From Pseudomonas saxonica (lineage in GTDB: Bacteria > Pseudomonadota > Gammaproteobacteria > Pseudomonadales > Pseudomonadaceae), in NCBI RefSeq assembly GCF_007858365.1, contig NZ_VFIO01000001.1:1426001-1490000 (forward strand): 64,000 nt of DNA, written 5' to 3'. The notes under the pieces are model-generated. The model had not been told where the DNA came from. It saw only the letters and a list, made by a program, of their open reading frames with translations, and searched no databases. The translations under genes and the position numbers were made by a program. This document shows, one piece after another, positions 16,523 to 24,933 of this stretch; the stretch's first letter is position 1, and each line of letters opens with the position of its first letter.

Positions 16523-17854
16523 TTAATTCCTGATGGACCAGAATTGCAGTTCAAGCTCTGAAAACTCGCCCGACACATGGAACGCAAAACCACCGGAGCG
16601 CTCCATCTGCGTCACGTCATCGGCGCTGAGTTCAAGGCTGAAGTAGGTTTTGGCGGAGTTGAACGGGATTTGCCGGGGGGCCACCGCCAAGGGTTTTACC
16701 TTGAAGCCTGGCAGGTGCAGGTTGACCAACTGACGGATGCCTTCGACCGGCCCGACTTTGAGATGCGCCGGCAAGCGGTGGCGCAGTTCTTCGCTGTCAC
16801 AATTGGCTTTTGCCACCAGCACATAGGTGGTGAGCGCGAGGGCGTTGTGGTCACTCATTTGCGAGACGAGAATGCCGTATTGACGTGCTTCCAGTTTCAG
16901 CTCGTTGGCATGTTGCTCAAGCACCATCGACAGCACCTGGCGAATGGCCTCCATCAACTCGCGAAAGCTTTCACCCTGATTGCTGTGCTGATATTTGCTC
17001 GCAAGTTGCGGTCGCTTGCTGTCATTGGCAAAGGTGGCCAACTCCCCCAGCATCGCCAGCAAGGCGCAATACAATTCTTCCGGGTGCAGTTGTTCCAGAT
17101 CCAGATAATGCAGAAGCACCAACTCCGTTCGGTTGATCAGTTGCAGCATCATGAAGTCACCGACTTCAGCCCCGCCGACCTTGCCATTTGAGCGAATACG
17201 CGCCGCCAGCGTGTCACCCCGCAGGCTCAGCATGCCGATGACTTCTTTCAAACAAGACAGTACGTAACTCGACGCATGGCTGTGGATAAAGGTCGGTACG
17301 AATTGAGCGTCAAGGCTGATGGCGCCGTCGCTGTTGGTGCCTAAAATTCGACACAGTTGCAATTTGACGCAGGCCTGATCGCTTTGCTGCTCACCCAGCA
17401 GCAAGCGAAAGTCAGGACGGGCGCAACTGACTTGGCTGTTGGCGTTTTCGCCTGCGTTGGAGTCGCTGACTTCGGTTTCATACGCGACATAACGCGCCAG
17501 TACGTCGACCTGGTCCTTGCGCCGCGCTTCGATGTGGTTACCGGTAACCAGCGGCAGTGCCAGGTAAACGGCGGTTTTACCCGTATTAGGCGGTATATCC
17601 AGAGCCAGAAGTTCGGAGCTGCCGCCCAGGTCGAACAAGCTGCCATCGGGCAGCACGCCTGACGCTTGGCTAACGACCAGCTTACCCATATTGAGAAACT
17701 GCTCGTCGACCTCCAGACTCAAGAACCCCCAGGTGTAACGCCCCAATAATCGGGTTCGCGTTTTCATTTGTTGATCGTAATAACGATCGCTGTGCTGAAA
17801 GTGTTGGGGGCGCAACAACATGCCTTCCAGCCACAGCACTTTATGAGTCGTCAT
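16523..17854 (-). CDS. tssK: TssK baseplate protein
   Basis: TssK links the baseplate wedges to the TssLM membrane complex. The 443-residue protein begins 'KVLWLEGMLLRPQHFQ', the hallmark start of the family, and has the usual length. A good ribosome binding site (GGAGG) precedes the ATG. It is placed between tssJ and tssL, as in H2-type clusters. Confidence 0.95.
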   Translation of the reverse strand: MTTHKVLWLEGMLLRPQHFQHSDRYYDQQMKTRTRLLGRYTWGFLSLEVDEQFLNMGKLVVSQASGVLPDGSLFDLGGSSELLALDIPPNTGKTAVYLALPLVTGNHIEARRKDQVDVLARYVAYETEVSDSNAGENANSQVSCARPDFRLLLGEQQSDQACVKLQLCRILGTNSDGAISLDAQFVPTFIHSHASSYVLSCLKEVIGMLSLRGDTLAARIRSNGKVGGAEVGDFMMLQLINRTELVLLHYLDLEQLHPEELYCALLAMLGELATFANDSKRPQLASKYQHSNQGESFRELMEAIRQVLSMVLEQHANELKLEARQYGILVSQMSDHNALALTTYVLVAKANCDSEELRHRLPAHLKVGPVEGIRQLVNLHLPGFKVKPLAVAPRQIPFNSAKTYFSLELSADDVTQMERSGGFAFHVSGEFSELELQFWSIRN

Positions 17855-17856
17855 GC

Positions 17857-18360
17857 TCAGTTACCTCCCTGCTCATGGGCGGGGTCGGCACTGCGAATCC
17901 CGGTCTGGTCGAGCACCAGATTCGATTCAGTCAGGGCCATCGCAGTGAGCGGTATGACATAGCGCCATTGGCTTTGAGGCAGGTCGCGGTAAGCGGCCAG
18001 TACGCCGACATAGCGACTGCCGGGCTCAACACTGAGTTTGAGCTGCACTGTTTGCCCAGGGCGTAGCTCCAGCTCTTCACTGGTCACCAGGTCGGGGGCC
18101 AGTGACTCTTTAGCGCGCTCATAAAGGCTGAAGAAGTCGGCATTCTCGAAGGCGACCGGGTGTTTGAGCTCGAACAACCGAACCACCACCGGTGACGGGC
18201 GCCCATTGAGGTCAGGGTTGACCTGATCGCTGGCGCTTAAACCGAGGTTGAGTTTGGTCACACTGGAGTAAGGCGACAGCGCCGTGCAGCCAGTGAGCAG
18301 CAGTACGGCAAAAGCCAGCATGGCCTTGAGATAAAGAGGTGGGCATGGCATGCGCATCAT
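17857..18360 (-). CDS. tssJ: TssJ outer-membrane lipoprotein
   Basis: The 167-residue protein has a signal peptide ending in the lipobox 'LLTGC' (Cys about residue 25), followed by a beta-sandwich-like domain with 'VVRLFELKHPVAFENADFFSLY', typical of TssJ. It binds the tip of TssM at the outer membrane. Its start overlaps the FHA stop (ATGA). Two or three Met codons lie at the start, so the exact first residue is uncertain. Confidence 0.93.
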   Translation of the reverse strand: MMRMPCPPLYLKAMLAFAVLLLTGCTALSPYSSVTKLNLGLSASDQVNPDLNGRPSPVVVRLFELKHPVAFENADFFSLYERAKESLAPDLVTSEELELRPGQTVQLKLSVEPGSRYVGVLAAYRDLPQSQWRYVIPLTAMALTESNLVLDQTGIRSADPAHEQGGN

Positions 18361-19556
18361 CCTTGAGTGTCGTTGTGAAGGGTCGTAATCAGCCGCACCT
18401 GTTCTTCGTAGGCTTGCGCAAAATCGCGGGCCAACATGCGTTCACACCAGTCGTCGTCTTGTTGCAATGCCTGGTGATAACGACTGAATGCGCGCCAGCG
18501 GCTGCCAGAGGTGGCGAACCAGGGCTGATGCCCGTCGCGCTCCTGACGCAAGGTCAGTTGTTGGGGCGAGAAATGTTCAAGGCTGGCGCGCACCGCTGCG
18601 CGGCTGGCACTGAGCAGCGCGACCTGATGCGCCTGCAGGTCACGGAATGCGCGCCATACCACTTGTTCAGCCGAGAGTTGATGAGCCTTGTGGGGCGCCA
18701 GCAGCAGTTCTAAGGCTTCGCCAGCGTCATGGGTCGACGTAAGCGGGTTGTGCCGGGTACCGGGAATAACCGTACGGGCCAACCGAAGCTGATTTTTCAG
18801 CTCGCTGCGGGTCCACAGACTTTGCTGTAAACCGGCAACCGTTTGTTTAAGCACAGTGGCGGCCTTAATGGCCAGTGCCTCACGCCCGGCTTGCTCCATT
18901 GCCAGTACATCAACACCCAGTGCTGCTCCGAATTCGGCCCAGAAGCCATCCATGTCAGGGGCTTGCGGTTCGCATTCAGGCTGCGGGGTGGGTGCCTGAG
19001 TAGCTTCTACCAATTGCGGCACGCTGAGATTTTCGAAATCCAGAGGCGCGCGATCGGTGAACTGAAGGTCCATTGACGCCGGAGTGTTGTCGCTCTGCGT
19101 GACATCGAACACTGAGTAATTCAGTACCTCAGGCTCTAGCGGATCAAGCAAGGTGCCGCCCATAAACGCATCGTCCGGGATTTTTATGCCCGCGGGTTGG
19201 GGCTCCCTGGCGAGCAGTAATGCACGTTGCAACTCTTGTGGCAGGTCAGCACGGATGACGAACCGGTCAAGAGAGTAGCGGGTGCCGTGCCCAATTCGCT
19301 CGGGCTTGTCACGGACCAGGTAGGTTCCCGTTCCATTGACCTCTACACCGTTGGTACTGGTGTCGGTGATAAAGAACGCACCGTCCAGATAGCTGATTGT
19401 GACGTGGTATTTGGATACTTTTTGCTCGCCATCGACCACCTGCCAGGTGCAATCGGCATTGCGTCCTATCACCCCGCCCTTCTCGTCAAAGCGTTTGCGC
19501 ATCTCCTGCGTGGCAGTGAGTGACGGATGGCTCAGCAGCTCAAAAATCAATTCCAT
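18357..19556 (-). CDS. fha2: FHA-domain protein of the T6SS (Fha2/TagH-like)
   Basis: The 399-residue protein has an N-terminal forkhead-associated domain (about 1-105: 'GVIGRNADCTWQV', 'KYHVTISYLDGAFFITDTSTNGVEVNG' read as separate strands), a linker, and a C-terminal TagH-type region (about 200-399). FHA domains bind phosphothreonine, so this is the natural target of the kinase and phosphatase at the operon end. I chose the ATG at 19556, which follows AAGGAG, rather than the ATG 21 bases upstream that overlaps the lipoprotein stop. Confidence 0.9.
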   Translation of the reverse strand: MELIFELLSHPSLTATQEMRKRFDEKGGVIGRNADCTWQVVDGEQKVSKYHVTISYLDGAFFITDTSTNGVEVNGTGTYLVRDKPERIGHGTRYSLDRFVIRADLPQELQRALLLAREPQPAGIKIPDDAFMGGTLLDPLEPEVLNYSVFDVTQSDNTPASMDLQFTDRAPLDFENLSVPQLVEATQAPTPQPECEPQAPDMDGFWAEFGAALGVDVLAMEQAGREALAIKAATVLKQTVAGLQQSLWTRSELKNQLRLARTVIPGTRHNPLTSTHDAGEALELLLAPHKAHQLSAEQVVWRAFRDLQAHQVALLSASRAAVRASLEHFSPQQLTLRQERDGHQPWFATSGSRWRAFSRYHQALQQDDDWCERMLARDFAQAYEEQVRLITTLHNDTQG

Positions 19557-19573
19557 GTTCAGACTCCTTGCGG

Positions 19574-19714
19574 TCATTTGCCGCGATTGACCGCCTGCGG
19601 ATCACCCAATGGGCGATAGCTGTTGTCGTTGAATTTGTAATTGCCACCACAGCCGCTCGCACCACACAGCACGGCGAGGGTCAGCAGGACGGCGTACCAG
19701 TGACGAGCAGTCAT
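19574..19714 (-). CDS. 46-residue lipoprotein in the T6SS operon (OrfX position)
   Basis: The short reading frame begins 'MTARHWYAVLLTLAVLC' and continues 'GASGCGGNYKFNDN', a signal peptide with a lipobox ending at Cys22, then about 24 polar residues. AG-rich sequence (GGAGACTTCCCC) precedes the ATG. It sits between the FHA gene and the sigma-54 activator, exactly where PAO1 has the small gene orfX (PA1664). The stop overlaps an upstream ATG of the FHA frame. No function is known for it; a mature lipoprotein of 25 residues may act as a small envelope factor of the apparatus. Confidence 0.75.
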   Translation of the reverse strand: MTARHWYAVLLTLAVLCGASGCGGNYKFNDNSYRPLGDPQAVNRGK

Positions 19715-19799
19715 AGGGGAAGTCTCCAGGGGGTGATCAGGGCCTCGGCTTGACCCGTCGAGGGCCTTGCGGGCAAAGGCATAAAGCAGTCAGAGGGCA

Positions 19800-21314
19800 T
19801 CACGAGGCCATCGCCTTAAAGTCATCCGGCACGATGTTCAGGCGCTCCAGTCGATACAGCAGCGTGCGTCGCGCCACGCCCAGTTCGTGAGCGGCGCGGG
19901 TCTGGTTGCCGGCGTGCTTGCGCAAACAGTCGAGTAACAGCCCGCGCTCTACGTGCTCCATTCGCGCTCGCAGGCTCAAGTGGAGGGGGACAGGGCTGAC
20001 ATCTCTGCGCAATGAGAAATGCTCTGCCTGTAACTCGCTGCCGTCACACAGCAGAACAGCCCGCTCAACCAGCCCTTTAAGCTCGCGAACGTTGCCGGGA
20101 AAGGCGTAGCCCGCCAGCAGGGCCAGCGCCGCATCACTCCAGAGCACAGGCTTGCGTTGCAAAAACTGACACGCCTTGTCAGCGAAGTGCCGGGCCAGCT
20201 CAAGGAGGTCGCCCTCACGCTCACGCAAGGCGGGCAATTCGATAGGGAACTGCGCAAGGCGGTAGTAAAGGTCTTCGCGAAACTGGCCTTGGCTGACCAG
20301 TTCGGTCAGGTTGCGGTGGGTCGCCGCGATGATGCGTACATCGATCTTGTGCGATTCGTTGGAACCCAAGGGCCTGATTTCACCCTCCTGCAACACCCGC
20401 AGTAACTTGGCTTGCAGCGACAACGGCATGTCACCAATTTCGTCCAGCAGCAAGGTGCCACCGCTGGCCGCGTCAAATAGTCCGACACGGTCACGGTCTG
20501 CACCGGTAAACGCGCCCTTGCGGTAACCAAACAGCTCACTTTCGAGCAGGTTTTCAGGGAATGCTGCGCAGTTCTGCACAACAAAGGGCTGACTGCGGCG
20601 GGTGCTGCTGTCGTGAATCGTGCGCGCAATCACTTCTTTGCCGGTGCCGGTTTCGCCCAATAGCAACACGGTGTACGGGCTGTGGATCACTTTGTTGATC
20701 AGGCCATAGGTGCGGCGCATCACTGCACTTTTGCCCACCAGCCCGGTTGACGTAATGCTCCGTTCAGGTGGCAAGAGGACCTTTACACCCTGTTGCAGCA
20801 CGCGGTGTTGCATCACGGCAAACGCCCCCAGCGCGCCTAACGATGGCGCATACCCCTGAAGTTCGACCGCCTCGTGACTGGCCGCCAACAACAGGCCTTC
20901 AACCGCGTGGTGAGCGTTCACCAGGGGTATACACAGCAGTGAGCGCCAGGGCTGGGTTTGCTGGGGTAAAAAGCCGAGGTCGTAGACCCCCGCGTTCAGA
21001 TCGCCGATACACACCACCCGGTTTTGGCACAGGGCAAATTGCAGCAGTTGCTCGCCGGTGTAATCAACCGGCACACCGGCGGCCTGCCGTGGTTGAGCGC
21101 TGCCTTGCCCCTGACAACACTCGGCCAGGCGTTCCAGACACTTATGAGAAGCATCGAGCACATACAGTTGGCCCAGTTCACACCCGGTAAGCGGTGCGAT
21201 GGCACGCACACACGCCGAGGCCGCTGTCGCAGCGTCGCCGGCTCTGGCCACACAGGCAAACTGTTGCAACAGCAACTCGGCATACGCCAGCGGCTGTGCG
21301 ACGTGCGCGAACAT
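19800..21314 (-). CDS. sfa2: Sigma-54-dependent activator of the T6SS (Sfa2-like)
   Basis: The 504-residue protein has an N-terminal GAF-like sensor (about 25-165), an AAA+ domain with Walker A 'GETGTGKEV' and the sigma-54 contact loop 'GAFTGA', and a C-terminal Fis-type helix-turn-helix ('NQTRAAHELGVARRTLLYRL'). It opens RNA polymerase-sigma54 promoters. I chose the ATG at 21314 because AAGGTGG lies correctly upstream; the GTG at 21338 overlaps the end of clpV. The gene order clpV-sfa-orfX-fha is that of the H2-T6SS. I could not find a convincing -24/-12 promoter upstream of tssA by eye. Confidence 0.92.
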   Translation of the reverse strand: MFAHVAQPLAYAELLLQQFACVARAGDAATAASACVRAIAPLTGCELGQLYVLDASHKCLERLAECCQGQGSAQPRQAAGVPVDYTGEQLLQFALCQNRVVCIGDLNAGVYDLGFLPQQTQPWRSLLCIPLVNAHHAVEGLLLAASHEAVELQGYAPSLGALGAFAVMQHRVLQQGVKVLLPPERSITSTGLVGKSAVMRRTYGLINKVIHSPYTVLLLGETGTGKEVIARTIHDSSTRRSQPFVVQNCAAFPENLLESELFGYRKGAFTGADRDRVGLFDAASGGTLLLDEIGDMPLSLQAKLLRVLQEGEIRPLGSNESHKIDVRIIAATHRNLTELVSQGQFREDLYYRLAQFPIELPALREREGDLLELARHFADKACQFLQRKPVLWSDAALALLAGYAFPGNVRELKGLVERAVLLCDGSELQAEHFSLRRDVSPVPLHLSLRARMEHVERGLLLDCLRKHAGNQTRAAHELGVARRTLLYRLERLNIVPDDFKAMAS

Positions 21315-21324
21315 CTGCGCCACC

Positions 21325-23919
21325 TTATGCAAACTCACACTGCACAGAGGCCATGGCGTCCAGCGTTACGTGCACGCGGGTCAAGGTTTGAGCATTGGCC
21401 ATGGCTTCCAGCAAGCGATCAGCAATCAACGGCAGGACATGGGCGTCGAGCAGGTAATCGATAAGGCGCGCACCGCTGTCACTTTGCGTGCAACGTTCGG
21501 CCAGATGGTCGACCAGCCCCTGGCAATGACTGAACTGCAAGTGACGCCGCTGTAAGCGCTCGCCCAGGCGCTGGAGTTTGATTTCAACCAGCTCGCGCAA
21601 CACAGGCCCACTGACCGGGTAATAAGGCACCACGCGCATTCGGGCCAGCAACGCTGGTTTGAAATGGTTGTTGAGCACTGGGCGGATGCTTTGTTCCAGG
21701 GTTTCGGCGCTCGGCCGGGCGCCGTTTTCACACAGGGTGTTGATGCGCTCACTGGCCAGATTGGAGGTCATCAGGATCAGCGTGTTGCGAAAATCAATTT
21801 CCCGGCCCTCGCCATCATTGGCCACGCCTTTGTCGAAGATTTGATAGAACAGGTTGAGCACATCGGGATCGGCTTTTTCGACCTCATCGAGCAGCACCAC
21901 GGAGTAAGGCTTCTGGCGCACGGCTTCGGTGAGCATGCCACCCTCGCCATAACCCACGTATCCGGGAGGGGCGCCGATCAGCCGCGAGACGGTGTGTTTT
22001 TCCTGAAATTCGGACATGTTGATGGTGGTGATAAACCGCTCGCCGCCGTACAGCAGGTCGGCCAACGCCAGCGCGGTTTCGGTCTTGCCGACCCCGCTGG
22101 GGCCGACCAGCAGGAACACCCCGACCGGGGCATCCGGTTTATTGAGGCCCGCGGCCGTGGCGCGCATTGAGCGGTCCAGCGCCTGCACGGCCTGCTCCTG
22201 CCCCCTGATACGGTTGCGCAAGTCGCTACCAAAGCTGGCGACCTTGCTGCTGTGTTCCCGCGCCAATTGGCTGAGCGGCACACCGGTCCAGGCGCTGATG
22301 ACCTCGGCGACCAGACGCGGGCACACTTCGAAGCTCACCAGCCGATCGATACCGTGGGCGTCGCTCAGCGCACGGTGGGTTTCGTTAAGCTCGGTTTCGA
22401 GGCCTGCAAGGGTTTCGCAGGCTTCTATTTGCGACGCGTCGCGGGCCTCGGCCACTTTCTGACGCAAGCTCAGAAGCCTTTGCGCCAGCGTGCGCTGTTC
22501 GTCCCAACGCACTTCTAGTGCGGCACGCTCGCTCTCAGCCTCGTCCAGCCGCTCTACCAACGCAGCCAGTACTGCCTGGTCGATGAGCAACCCCGCGTCG
22601 GCATCACGTTGCATGGCCTGTTGCTGCCGACCGCCCTCGGCCAGTTCACCGCGTAAGCGTTCCAGGCGTTCCGGGGCGGCCGCCAGGCTGATTCGCACTC
22701 GGGCGCAGGCGGTGTCGAGCACGTCCACAGCTTTGTCGGGCAGTTGACGACCTGCCAGATAGCGCGCAGACAACTCGGCGGCCGCGACCACGGCGTCATC
22801 ACGCAGATAGATGCCGTGGCTCTTTTCGTAAACTTGCGCCAGACCTCGCAGAATGGTCACGGCCTCACCGACTGTCGGCTCATGCAGTTGCACTGGCTGA
22901 AAACGCCGGGCCAGTGCCGGGTCTTTTTCGAAGTATTTTTTGTACTCGCCCCACGTCGTGGCTGCGATCGTGCGCAATTCGCCACGCGCCAGCGCCGGTT
23001 TGAGCAGGTTGGCGGCATCCGAGCCGCCCACGTTGCCCCCGGCACCAATCAGGGTGTGGGCTTCGTCGATAAACAGAATGATGGGTTTGGGCGAAGCCTT
23101 GACCTCGTCGATCACGCCTTTGAGGCGACGTTCAAACTCCCCTTTGACGCTGGCCCCGGCTTGCAGCAGGCCCATGTCCAGGGAGAGTAATTCAACGCCT
23201 TGCAGCACAGCAGGCACTTCACCCGCGGCAATACGAGAAGCCAGGCCTTCGACAATCGCGGTTTTACCCACGCCCGCCTCGCCCACCACAATCGGGTTGT
23301 TTTTACGCCGACGGGCCAGTATGTCGATCATCTGGCGAATCGCATCGTCACGACACAGCACCGGGTCAAGCTGGCCTGCCCGCGCCTGTTCGGTGAGGTT
23401 ATGGGTAAAACGAGCGAGCAACGATTCACCCGCAGCAGCCGGCTTGCCGTTGGCCGGCGTGTCTTGCTGTGACAGCGCAAAGCCTTTCAACCGTTCGATA
23501 TCCAGCTTCGCCAGCAGCACTTGATAGCGGCTGCCTGCGTAGCGCAAAGGGTTGCGTAACAACGCCAAAATCAGTGCTGCCTGATCAACCTGACTTTGGC
23601 CCAGCTCAAGGCTGGCCACCAGCAAGGCGTCCTGTAACCACTGCACCAACTCCGGGGCGAATACCGGGTTGCGTGACGGATTGCTCTCTGCGTCCGACTG
23701 CAACGCTGCGCTCAACTGACCGGCATCAATATCGGAATCCAGCATTGCCCTTGCCAGCAGCCCTTGCGGGCGTTCGAGCAACGCCAGCAGAAGGTCTTCC
23801 ACCAGAATTTTATTGGCACCCCGGGCAACACAACGTTCGGCGCAGCCTTCCAGATCACGCCGGGTTGGTGCGTCCAGTGCCTGTATCAGTTGTTGCAGGT
23901 CTACATTGATCATGGCCAT
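21325..23919 (-). CDS. tssH: TssH (ClpV) sheath-disassembly ATPase
   Basis: ClpV unfolds the contracted TssBC sheath for re-use. The 864-residue protein has an N-terminal domain (1-160), two AAA+ modules with Walker A 'GEAGVGKTA' and 'GPSGVGKTE', and a coiled-coil middle region (about 400-520) rich in Glu, Arg and Ala. The C-terminal D2-small domain is complete. The ATG two codons further in (23913) is better spaced from AAGGA and may be the true start. The stop lies 10 bases before the chosen start of the activator gene. Confidence 0.95.
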   Translation of the reverse strand: MAMINVDLQQLIQALDAPTRRDLEGCAERCVARGANKILVEDLLLALLERPQGLLARAMLDSDIDAGQLSAALQSDAESNPSRNPVFAPELVQWLQDALLVASLELGQSQVDQAALILALLRNPLRYAGSRYQVLLAKLDIERLKGFALSQQDTPANGKPAAAGESLLARFTHNLTEQARAGQLDPVLCRDDAIRQMIDILARRRKNNPIVVGEAGVGKTAIVEGLASRIAAGEVPAVLQGVELLSLDMGLLQAGASVKGEFERRLKGVIDEVKASPKPIILFIDEAHTLIGAGGNVGGSDAANLLKPALARGELRTIAATTWGEYKKYFEKDPALARRFQPVQLHEPTVGEAVTILRGLAQVYEKSHGIYLRDDAVVAAAELSARYLAGRQLPDKAVDVLDTACARVRISLAAAPERLERLRGELAEGGRQQQAMQRDADAGLLIDQAVLAALVERLDEAESERAALEVRWDEQRTLAQRLLSLRQKVAEARDASQIEACETLAGLETELNETHRALSDAHGIDRLVSFEVCPRLVAEVISAWTGVPLSQLAREHSSKVASFGSDLRNRIRGQEQAVQALDRSMRATAAGLNKPDAPVGVFLLVGPSGVGKTETALALADLLYGGERFITTINMSEFQEKHTVSRLIGAPPGYVGYGEGGMLTEAVRQKPYSVVLLDEVEKADPDVLNLFYQIFDKGVANDGEGREIDFRNTLILMTSNLASERINTLCENGARPSAETLEQSIRPVLNNHFKPALLARMRVVPYYPVSGPVLRELVEIKLQRLGERLQRRHLQFSHCQGLVDHLAERCTQSDSGARLIDYLLDAHVLPLIADRLLEAMANAQTLTRVHVTLDAMASVQCEFA

Positions 23920-23925
23920 GGTTCC

Positions 23926-24933
23926 TTAATGAATTTTGCTGGCAAGGGTGACGACGCCGTCGGCCTGTTCACGGCCCAGCCAACTGGTCCAGCCAAGGCG
24001 GCAGGGGCTGAGTTCGGCAATGCGCAATTCGCGAATTTCTTCATGTCGCAGTACCAGCCGAATGTCGTAATCCAGCGGATCTCGCAGGGTGAAACGCACC
24101 AGCGCGCACAGCGGTTGGTAACCCGTACCAATCGGCAGCAATTCGTGAAAACGTTCCCACGACAGTTGGCGGATATGAATGCGGAACTTGCCGCTGCAAT
24201 CGCGTACTCGCTCACCCAGCACCAGGCTCTCGCTGAACTGGTGATTGGCAATGCCCAAGCGGTTGCGCTGCTCTTGCAGAATGTTCACGCGCCGTTCGAT
24301 GCATTGCTCGATGGTCAACTCGGCGTGTTTGAAGTAGTAGCGCAGCACCGATTCGATCAGGGCTGCGGAATGCGCGCGCAAACTCAGCAAACCCAGGTAC
24401 GGCAACAAGCGTCGCCAGTTCAGTTCCTCGGCATCACGGATGGTCTCGCCACCCAAACCAATGAGGGCAAACAGCTGACTGGAAAAGGGGTCCGTCGCGC
24501 CCTTTTGAAAGCGGGCGCGGTAGCGGTATTTGCGCCAAATCGGCAGCATGAGCCGCTGTAAGCGATGGTTGAACAGATCCATAAACACGCGGGTTGGATT
24601 GCCGTCATCACTGTCACCCAGCGCCTGCTCGCAATAGAACACGGGCAAGGGCGAGCCGGCGCCCACCAGGCCCATCAAGTTGAAGCGCAGTCGCGCACGG
24701 GTTTGCCCGCGTTCGGTAAAAAACTCGACACGGTCAACGTCGCTGCCGGCAAAACCGAGGCTTGGATTTGCGGTAAATTCCACGCGCTCGTAAAGCTCGT
24801 CCTCAGAGATATCGGGGTCGCCATCGCGCAGCCGGTCAATGACCAGCAGCACCGATTGAAACAGCGAGTACTCGCGAATGCTCTGGGCCAGCCCGCTTAG
24901 AGCAGGGGCTGTAGACCCATGCGCGGTGTCCAT
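23926..24933 (-). CDS. tssG: TssG baseplate protein
   Basis: TssG forms the core of the baseplate wedge with TssF2 and TssE. The 335-residue protein shows the family features: 'VEFTANPSLGFAGSDVDRV', 'FFTERGQTRARLRFNLMGLVGAGSPLP', and a C-terminal '...LGRTSWLG'-like end written here as 'LGWTSWLG'. It overlaps the end of tssF by 37 bases, so the real start may be slightly further in. It stops seven bases before clpV. Confidence 0.93.
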   Translation of the reverse strand: MDTAHGSTAPALSGLAQSIREYSLFQSVLLVIDRLRDGDPDISEDELYERVEFTANPSLGFAGSDVDRVEFFTERGQTRARLRFNLMGLVGAGSPLPVFYCEQALGDSDDGNPTRVFMDLFNHRLQRLMLPIWRKYRYRARFQKGATDPFSSQLFALIGLGGETIRDAEELNWRRLLPYLGLLSLRAHSAALIESVLRYYFKHAELTIEQCIERRVNILQEQRNRLGIANHQFSESLVLGERVRDCSGKFRIHIRQLSWERFHELLPIGTGYQPLCALVRFTLRDPLDYDIRLVLRHEEIRELRIAELSPCRLGWTSWLGREQADGVVTLASKIH

